A stretch of DNA of 10,346 bases, from the NCBI GenBank assembly GCA_029259285.1, contig JAPDJB010000159.1:1-10346 (forward strand), written 5' to 3'. This document shows, piece after piece, positions 6,317 through 10,346 of this stretch. Positions within the stretch are counted from its first letter, which is position 1, and each line of letters begins with the position of its first letter. Source of the DNA: Candidatus Bathyarchaeota archaeon (lineage in GTDB: Archaea; Thermoproteota; Bathyarchaeia; TCS64; B23). The notes below the pieces were generated by a model. That model did no database searches and had not been told where the DNA came from. It was given only the letters and a program-made list of their open reading frames with translations. The position numbers and the translations under genes were made by a program.

Positions 6317-7611
6317 GGTTCTAGGCCCAGGAATTCTAGGATGACATCGTGTATCTCCTCGATCGCCCTTATATGTCTCTCGTATCCATGGATGAGGAAG
6401 GCTCCGCAGCGTTCATGGTCGTTGGGCCTAGAGGCGTCCGCTATCTTCTCCCCCTCCAGCCTCCAGGGGTCTACGGTGTAGCCCTCCCCCACTTCGAAGA
6501 CTAGGTCTGGCGGGTCGTTCATCGCCTCTGGGCCGTATAGCTCATCGCCCCTCCATATCCTCCGGATGATCCTCTCCCCGCTCTCATCGTCTCTGAGACT
6601 CCTTAGGCCTGATTCGATCTCGTCGAGGAGGTTTTCATAGCCCCATCTTGGAACCACGCCACTTCTCTCACGCCCCTCCAGGTTTAGGCGGATGAGGCCT
6701 AGGGGCATGACGGTGCTATAGCAGAGGGCCCTCGTCCTCTCATGGTCTATGTATCCCTCCTCCCTAAGCCAGCTGTTGATCAGAAAGGCCTTTGGACGCC
6801 TCGTCATCCCATGGTCTGAGGCTATGATGAGGAGGCCTCTCCCGATGTGTTTTAGGCATCTTGAGAGGAATTCGTCGAGGACTCTGAACATATCGCCGAT
6901 GAATCTCAGGATTCTCCTCCCCCTCCTCAGCAGCCTATCTAGGAGGGTTGAATGGCCCCTGGAGGCCTCCAAGGCCTCAACGGTGGATATCGATAGATGG
7001 TGGAGCAATCTATCGGGGAAGTTGAATACGATCATGGAGAAGCTCCAGGGGAGGTGGCTCAGCAGGTATTCAGCCACCTCGATCCTCCTCTCCTCAGCCT
7101 TAAGGAGCTCCTCTAGGACGCTGAGCCTATTCATCCTCATCTTCTCGGCGAGGTTTTCGACATCGGTGATGTAGCCCCTACGCCTCACCTCATCTTCCAA
7201 CGACGGCGGATAAACCGATAGCCGGTGGTGGGGTGAGCCTCCAATCATGGCTGAATCCACATCCTCCGCGGGGTAGAAGGGTGGGACATTTATGATGATG
7301 GATCTAAGCCCTTTCTCCCTCAGATGTCTCCATAGGGGTTTGGCTCTGCAATCTGATCCCCTGACAACCCTTAGATTATGCTCCCTGTCGAGATGGAGGA
7401 AGTCGTAGATGCCGTGGAGGCCTGGGTCGACACCCGTCACCATCGATGTCCAGGCTGGAGCCGTGGTGTAGGGTATCGTCGACCTTAAGCATCCGGAGCA
7501 GCCCTCCTCCAAGAGGCTCCCCAGCGTCGGCAGCCTTTCTCCGAGGGCCTCTAAGAGGCGGTGTGGTAGGCCCTCGACGCCGATGAGCATCACCTTAGAG
7601 CCTTCAGCCAT
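6313..7611 (-). CDS. Alkaline phosphatase superfamily hydrolase (type I phosphodiesterase/nucleotide pyrophosphatase-like)
   Basis: 432 residues, cytosolic (no signal peptide or membrane anchor). STIPYTTAPAWTSMVTGV (44-61) aligns with the nucleophile region of nucleotide pyrophosphatase/phosphodiesterases, making T50 the probable nucleophile. Metal ligands are placed at D200 and H204 (PDRLLHH), D266 and H267 (SDHGM) and H399 (NDHERCGAF). HGIYDF (66-71) is typical of the archaeal branch. The first metal ligand, normally Asp in a DG pair, is Glu here (E13 in GVEG, codon GAG). Residues about 150-250 form a long helical cap that probably sets specificity. The substrate cannot be read from sequence; phosphodiesters, nucleotide sugars or phosphoglycans are handled by relatives. 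It follows the TrpF-like gene by 30 bp and could belong to its operon, although GTTTAAAG at 7641-7648 might give it its own leaderless promoter. Confidence 0.85.
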   Translation of the reverse strand: MAEGSKVMLIGVEGLPHRLLEALGERLPTLGSLLEEGCSGCLRSTIPYTTAPAWTSMVTGVDPGLHGIYDFLHLDREHNLRVVRGSDCRAKPLWRHLREKGLRSIIINVPPFYPAEDVDSAMIGGSPHHRLSVYPPSLEDEVRRRGYITDVENLAEKMRMNRLSVLEELLKAEERRIEVAEYLLSHLPWSFSMIVFNFPDRLLHHLSISTVEALEASRGHSTLLDRLLRRGRRILRFIGDMFRVLDEFLSRCLKHIGRGLLIIASDHGMTRRPKAFLINSWLREEGYIDHERTRALCYSTVMPLGLIRLNLEGRERSGVVPRWGYENLLDEIESGLRSLRDDESGERIIRRIWRGDELYGPEAMNDPPDLVFEVGEGYTVDPWRLEGEKIADASRPNDHERCGAFLIHGYERHIRAIEEIHDVILEFLGLEP

Positions 7612-7641
7612 GAATCCCAGCTTAATGATGCCCTTCGAACT

Positions 7642-8373
7642 TTAAACGCTTCCCACAGGTCGTAGCTCCCCCTCAGCTCTCCGCACGGCGTCTATGAAGG
7701 CTCTAACCCTTCTGGGGTCTTTTCTATGCCTCTCACCCACCCTGTTGAGGCTGGAGGCTGCGTCGACGCCCCACGGCTTAACCCTCCTTATGGCCTCGGC
7801 GACGTTCTCTGGGCTGAGGCCTCCAGCGAGGATTAGGGGTTTACGGATGCTCTCCCTGATCCTGGCGCTTATCTCATGGTTGTGAAGCCTCCCCGTTCCG
7901 CCTATGAACTCCCTGACGTGGGGGAAGGGTGGGCCTCCGGAGGAGTCCACCATGATTATGTCGGCATAGCCCTCATATTCGAGGGCGAGGCTTAGGCTGT
8001 CGTGGCCGTCGACTGGGACAACCCTTATCACGCCGATGCCCGTGTCCCTCAGCTCCCCCGATAATCTGATGAACTCCTTTAGGGGGAGATACTCGGGGTA
8101 GCTTGCCACCTGGACATAATCCGGCTCAACCCTGCTGGCTAGAGCTGTTATCTCCTCAACGCTATGGGTGACGGGGAGCATAACGGTCTTAGCCCTCCCC
8201 CTGACGGGTTCAAAGACCTCTAAGGCATCTTCAGGTGAGAGGGAGGGGAGCCTGGTCTCCCCAGGCCAGGCGAGTAGGCCGACGTGGTCGGCTCCCATCT
8301 CCACCACCATCTCAGCGTCCTCTGGGCAGGTCATGGCATATATCTGAACCCTTATCCGGCTTAGGGCCTCCAT
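7642..8373 (-). CDS. TrpF-like TIM barrel (phosphoribosylanthranilate isomerase homologue) lacking the catalytic cysteine
   Basis: 243 residues from the ATG at 8373, which has GGAGG (8384-8388, minus) ten bases upstream; an in-frame start at 8433 would add a Gly/Glu-rich tail lying wholly inside the kinase gene. The C-terminal half is clearly TrpF-like: VDSSGG (142-147) with D143 at the general-acid position, GGTG (158-161), LAGGLSPENV (182-191) and GVDAASSL (202-209) for the phosphate site, then KDPRRVRAFIDAVR. At the N-terminus, however, the KICG segment that supplies TrpF's general-base cysteine is VQIY (9-12), so the Amadori-rearrangement reaction should fail. Residues after GGTG (LHNHE) also differ from the usual F-W pattern. 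It probably acts on another phosphosugar or related phosphate ester. It overlaps the PfkB kinase stop by 13 bp, so the two are translationally coupled, and no other trp gene is nearby. Confidence 0.82.
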   Translation of the reverse strand: MEALSRIRVQIYAMTCPEDAEMVVEMGADHVGLLAWPGETRLPSLSPEDALEVFEPVRGRAKTVMLPVTHSVEEITALASRVEPDYVQVASYPEYLPLKEFIRLSGELRDTGIGVIRVVPVDGHDSLSLALEYEGYADIIMVDSSGGPPFPHVREFIGGTGRLHNHEISARIRESIRKPLILAGGLSPENVAEAIRRVKPWGVDAASSLNRVGERHRKDPRRVRAFIDAVRRAEGELRPVGSV

Positions 8374-9281
8374 CCCAGCATCGCCTCCAGCTCCCCCCTC
8401 TTCGGGAGATGCCTCGCCCCTGGGGCCATACATGCGTAGGCTCCAAGGGCATTGGCCATCTCCAGCATCCTATCCGCCTCTAAGCCCTTTAAGATGCCGT
8501 AGAGGATTCCGGCGTTGAAGGCGTCTCCAGCCCCCGTGGTGTCCACCACCTCCACCTTGAAGGCTGGCTTATGATGGGTCTCACCCAGAAGGGAGGCGGC
8601 GCATCCTCTTTGGCCTAGTTTCACGATTATGCCTCCACATCCCAGCTCCCTCTCAGCCTTCAATGCGCCTTCAGGTGAGGGTTGGTAGCCCAATCTACGC
8701 ATTTCATCCTCGTTGCAGAGTAGGATGTCGAGGTTCAGCTCCCTCAGCAGTCCCTTATCAGCTGACTCCGGTGTTAGGTCGAGGGAGAGCCTTACGCCCC
8801 TCCTTGAGGCCTCCTCCATCAGCCATCTGGTTCTCCCCCCAAGCGGCTCTCCGTGGAGCATGTAGCCTGAGACGTGGAGGATCTCAGCCCCAGCCACATA
8901 TTTAACCGTCTCCCCATCAGGTTTGAAGCCGAGGGAGGCATCCCTGACTCCGATCATGCCTCTTTCACCGCTCTCGACGTCGACGATGACGTAGATCCTC
9001 GTGGAGCTTCTCCCCCTCAAAACCTGAACCGCTGAGATGTCCACCCCCTCCCCTCTGAGGTTGTTGAGAAGTCTATGGCCGAGTTCATCGTCTCCAATGG
9101 CTCCGAGGAAGCCGACGGAGACGCCGAGCCTGGAGAGGGCGACAGCCGTGTTGGCCGCTGACCCTCCAAAGCCGATTCGGTGTTTGACAGCTATCCTGGA
9201 GGAGCCGAGGGTGAAGCCGCCTCGGATGTAGAGATATACATCCTCAGCGACCCCGCCGAGGGAGATGACGCTCAGAGACAC
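8361..9281 (-). CDS. PfkB/ribokinase family carbohydrate (or nucleoside) kinase
   Basis: 306 residues, normal for the family. GFGGSAANTAVALSRLG (37-53) is the N-terminal PfkB signature and forms part of the sugar pocket. GAIGDDELG (60-68), CNEDE (189-193) and DTTGAGDAFNAG (247-258) follow in order; the last is the ATP/anion-hole signature with D253 as catalytic base. The enzyme should transfer phosphate from a nucleotide to a hydroxymethyl group of a sugar, nucleoside or similar alcohol; the specificity is not readable. The start is GTG at 9281 with GGAGG (9292-9296, minus) ten bases upstream. The adjacent ATG at 9282-9284 is out of frame and meets a stop at once. A short inverted repeat surrounds the SD. 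It is the first gene of the kinase / TrpF-like / phosphohydrolase block, so its product is a plausible substrate of the TrpF-like enzyme. Confidence 0.93.
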   Translation of the reverse strand: MSLSVISLGGVAEDVYLYIRGGFTLGSSRIAVKHRIGFGGSAANTAVALSRLGVSVGFLGAIGDDELGHRLLNNLRGEGVDISAVQVLRGRSSTRIYVIVDVESGERGMIGVRDASLGFKPDGETVKYVAGAEILHVSGYMLHGEPLGGRTRWLMEEASRRGVRLSLDLTPESADKGLLRELNLDILLCNEDEMRRLGYQPSPEGALKAERELGCGGIIVKLGQRGCAASLLGETHHKPAFKVEVVDTTGAGDAFNAGILYGILKGLEADRMLEMANALGAYACMAPGARHLPKRGELEAMLGWRP

Positions 9282-9306
9282 ATAGTTGAGGCCTCCAACA
9301 AACTAT
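9282..9306 (-). promoter_or_regulatory. SD-containing leader of the PfkB gene with a flanking inverted repeat and a TATA-like element
   Basis: On the minus strand ATAGTT (9301-9306) and AACTAT (9282-9287) are perfect inverted repeats flanking the GGAGG at 9292-9296, so an RNA hairpin could hold the SD in its loop. TTATAG also overlaps the left arm and might be the TATA box, in which case the message would be nearly leaderless and the hairpin would not be transcribed. The two readings exclude each other. Confidence 0.25.
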
Positions 9307-9428
9307 AAGAGATGATCAGTCGACAAGGCGTGAACAAGGATGTGAAATCCAGGGGAGATTGGCGGATTCTCAGCCCCCCCTTTAAAGGACTTTTAAAATG
9401 GCCTCTCTGGAATAGACCCCCTCCATCT

Positions 9429-9450
9429 ATGTGATTGCCACCAGTCACAT
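9429..9450 (+). other. Stem-loop, 9-bp stem with a 4-base loop
   Basis: Arms 9429-9437 and 9442-9450 pair over all nine positions if one U-G wobble is allowed in + strand RNA; the loop is CCAC. On the minus strand the wobble becomes an A-C mismatch, so the + reading is the more stable one. The tandem A/T-rich element at 9381-9398 would be about 30-45 bases upstream of the + strand hairpin. The loop with its 5' neighbour, GCCAC, is complementary to GTGGC at 9466-9470, which allows a pseudoknot. This may be a small RNA or chance. Confidence 0.35.
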
Positions 9451-9455
9451 CCTAG

Positions 9456-9461
9456 AAAAAA
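9456..9461 (-). terminator. T-tract, probable terminator downstream of tRNA-Ala
   Basis: Six consecutive T residues on the minus strand, about 100 bases beyond the tRNA 3' end and before the PfkB gene. Archaeal RNA polymerase stops at such T-runs without needing a hairpin. If used, the tRNA precursor would carry a trailer of about 100 nt that includes the anticodon-arm copy, to be removed by RNase Z. Confidence 0.4.
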
Positions 9462-9534
9462 TTTAGTGGCTGTAATTCCAATCTCAATAAGCCTCTCAAT
9501 CCTCAGCCCATAGGCTTCAAGACCTCGGAGACAC

Positions 9535-9549
9535 CCACCTTGCAAGGGT
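9535..9549 (-). repeat. 15-base direct repeat of the tRNA-Ala anticodon arm, second copy at 9591-9605
   Basis: CCACCTTGCAAGGGT (+ strand) occurs here and again inside the tRNA, 56 bases apart. Extending the comparison to 20 bases on the GAC side keeps 18 matches. The copy contains the anticodon loop and most of its stem but none of the acceptor or T arm, so it is a fragment and not a second tRNA. Confidence 0.75.
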
Positions 9550-9560
9550 TCTCTATCCCG

Positions 9561-9633
9561 TGGACCGGGCGGGATTTGAACCCGCGACCTCCACCTTGCA
9601 AGGGTGGCGATCATACCCCTGATCTACCGGCCC
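9561..9633 (-). tRNA. tRNA-Ala (anticodon UGC)
   Basis: A full 73-base cloverleaf on the minus strand. The acceptor stem is GGGCCGG/CCGGTCC with the G3-U70 pair that marks alanine tRNAs. The D stem is GATC/GATC, the anticodon stem CCACC/GGTGG with loop CTTGCAA (anticodon TGC), the variable loop five bases, and the T stem GCGGG/CCCGC with loop TTCAAAT. The discriminator is A. CCA is not encoded (the bases after A73 are CG), so RNase Z cleavage and CCA addition are required; an RNase Z gene lies in this window. There is no intron. A TATA-like ATAAATATT sits about 34 bases upstream, overlapping the stop codon of the SPASM gene. Confidence 0.97.
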
Positions 9634-9661
9634 ACTTCTCTATTTCTAGCCCAGAGATTTG

Positions 9662-9670
9662 AATATTTAT
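9662..9670 (-). promoter_or_regulatory. TATA-like box for tRNA-Ala
   Basis: ATAAATATT on the minus strand, centred about 33 bases before tRNA position 1, a normal place for an archaeal tRNA promoter with a short 5' leader. It overlaps the TAA stop of the upstream radical SAM gene. Confidence 0.5.
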
Positions 9671-10346
9671 GGGATGATCTCCGTCGAGTTGTTGTAGGGT
9701 GGGTAGTTTAGGCTCTTCCAATCTATATGGCCCTCCTCCATGAGCTTCTGGACTCGGTGTCTGATGCTGAGGATTAGGTCTATCGTGGTGGCTGTGATTC
9801 TGCAGAGGGTTCTGAAGCCCTCCTCCCCCCATAGGCGCTCCCTGTATGCGTAGAGGCATCGGCCTCCGCAGTAGTCGACGTATTTGCAGCCTATGCAGGG
9901 TTCTCCTATGCCCACATGGCCTATGCATTCTCTCCAGGTGTTGTGCCTAACGTCTCCGAGTTCAGCCCAGGATTCCTCGACGGCTATGGGGCAGGCGAGG
10001 ATTCTGCCGTCTGTTGAGATGGCGAGGGCCGTCGAACCGGCGCCGCACGGCGGCCTCGATAGGGGACAACCCAATATGGCTGCCCTCAAAACTCCGAGGA
10101 TGGGAACCAGCCCAAGAACCCTACCCCTCTCAGCTTCCCTTATCCACAGCTCTATCAGCCTCTCCATATCTGGGAGGTATCGACGCCATGTCCAGCCCTT
10201 GAAGTCTCTCCAGCGCTGGCTCCAGACGGCGTCGAGCTGCCAGTGAACATGGTCGAAGAGTTTGAGGCTGAGGAGATGAGTTATCTCAGCGTAGGGTTCA
10301 CTCCGCTCCGAGATGGCCATCCTCGCTATCAGGTCTCCCCTGAATC
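9667..10346 (-). CDS. C-terminal part of a SPASM-domain radical SAM enzyme (5' end outside the window)
   Basis: The frame is open through the right edge with no stop upstream of the internal ATG at 10320, so the N-terminal radical SAM domain lies beyond the window. Numbering from that ATG, the seven SPASM cysteines are complete: C92-X12-G-X4-C110, then C142-X2-C145-X5-C151-X3-C155, then C173. These normally bind two auxiliary 4Fe-4S clusters. SPASM enzymes mostly modify ribosomal peptides or activate sulfatase-like enzymes. The YCGGRCLYA segment and the YPPYNNSTEIIP ending remind me of an archaeal putative peptide-modifying group (AF1577-like), which I cannot verify here. No precursor-peptide gene is seen downstream. 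The TAA at 9667 is followed closely by tRNA-Ala on the same strand. Confidence 0.85.
   Translation of the reverse strand, partial: FRGDLIARMAISERSEPYAEITHLLSLKLFDHVHWQLDAVWSQRWRDFKGWTWRRYLPDMERLIELWIREAERGRVLGLVPILGVLRAAILGCPLSRPPCGAGSTALAISTDGRILACPIAVEESWAELGDVRHNTWRECIGHVGIGEPCIGCKYVDYCGGRCLYAYRERLWGEEGFRTLCRITATTIDLILSIRHRVQKLMEEGHIDWKSLNYPPYNNSTEIIP

Larger units (their letters stand above)
9307..9560. other. Non-coding stretch between the PfkB gene and tRNA-Ala
   Basis: I find no convincing gene here. Open frames overlapping it are low-complexity or run into the tRNA. Visible elements are an A/T-rich TTTAAAGGACTTTTAAAA (9381-9398) that resembles tandem TATA boxes, a hairpin (9429-9450), an A6/T6 run (9456-9461) and a 15-base copy of the tRNA anticodon arm (9535-9549). 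The base composition is less purine-coded than in the genes. A small RNA is possible but no box C/D, H/ACA or known RNA fold could be recognised by eye. Confidence 0.5.

Noticed and set aside
8374..8433. Extended start for the TrpF-like gene at 8433
   Set aside because: The extra 20 residues are Gly/Glu-rich, lie wholly inside the kinase gene, and the ATG at 8373 has its own GGAGG.
9591..9605. Possible tRNA intron or split tRNA suggested by the repeated anticodon arm
   Set aside because: The 73-base cloverleaf is complete and uninterrupted, and the second copy has no matching acceptor or T arm.
9393..9614. Open frame of 73 codons running through the tRNA on the minus strand
   Set aside because: It reads the tRNA itself (typical tRNA-derived Arg/Pro/Gly peptide) and has no start signal or recognisable domain.
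9611..9928. Open frame of 105 codons antiparallel in frame to the SPASM gene region
   Set aside because: It is a His/Pro/Arg-rich alternative frame of the SPASM coding sequence, which carries a complete cysteine motif.
1..10346. CRISPR array, insertion sequence or prophage
   Set aside because: No regularly spaced repeats, transposase, integrase or terminal inverted repeats were seen.

Overview
The window looks like chromosomal DNA from an archaeon, probably a thermophilic member of the TACK group (Bathyarchaeota-like or related). This is inferred from a Trm-G10 type tRNA methyltransferase, a short RNase Z, an AN1-finger plus M50 protease gene pair, an arcadin-1-like protein, a tRNA-Ala without encoded CCA, TATA-like boxes placed for short-leader or leaderless transcripts, Shine-Dalgarno (SD) sequences mostly about 8-11 nt from the start, several TTG/GTG starts, and heavy AGG/GAG codon use. 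No insertion sequence, CRISPR array or phage gene was seen, and coding density is high.

Layout. Bases 1-114 are the end of an unidentified + strand gene, followed by a + strand TIM-barrel gene of the sugar isomerase/endonuclease IV fold (161-949). A compact minus-strand block runs from 4051 to 924: AN1 zinc finger, M50 membrane protease, arcadin-1-like protein, Trm-G10 and RNase Z. The genes overlap or lie close together, so they are probably co-transcribed; the last two act on tRNA. Upstream of it on the minus strand is an AmrS-like radical SAM gene (4084-5130). It is divergent, across about 100 bp, from a second PflX-like radical SAM gene on + (5231-6316).

A second minus-strand block runs from 9281 to 6313: a PfkB sugar kinase, a TrpF-like TIM barrel without the TrpF catalytic cysteine, and an alkaline-phosphatase-superfamily hydrolase. 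The kinase and TrpF-like genes overlap, which suggests a shared small-molecule pathway that is not tryptophan synthesis. Next come a 279-bp non-coding stretch with a hairpin, a T-tract and a copy of a tRNA anticodon arm, then tRNA-Ala(UGC) on minus (9561-9633). The right edge holds the C-terminal half of a SPASM-domain radical SAM enzyme.

The best leads are the TrpF-like/PfkB pair, the AN1-M50 gene split exactly at the last zinc-ligand codon, the orphan arcadin-1-like gene inside a tRNA-processing operon, the divergent radical SAM pair, and the duplicated anticodon arm beside the tRNA. No complete, clearly new system can be asserted from sequence alone.
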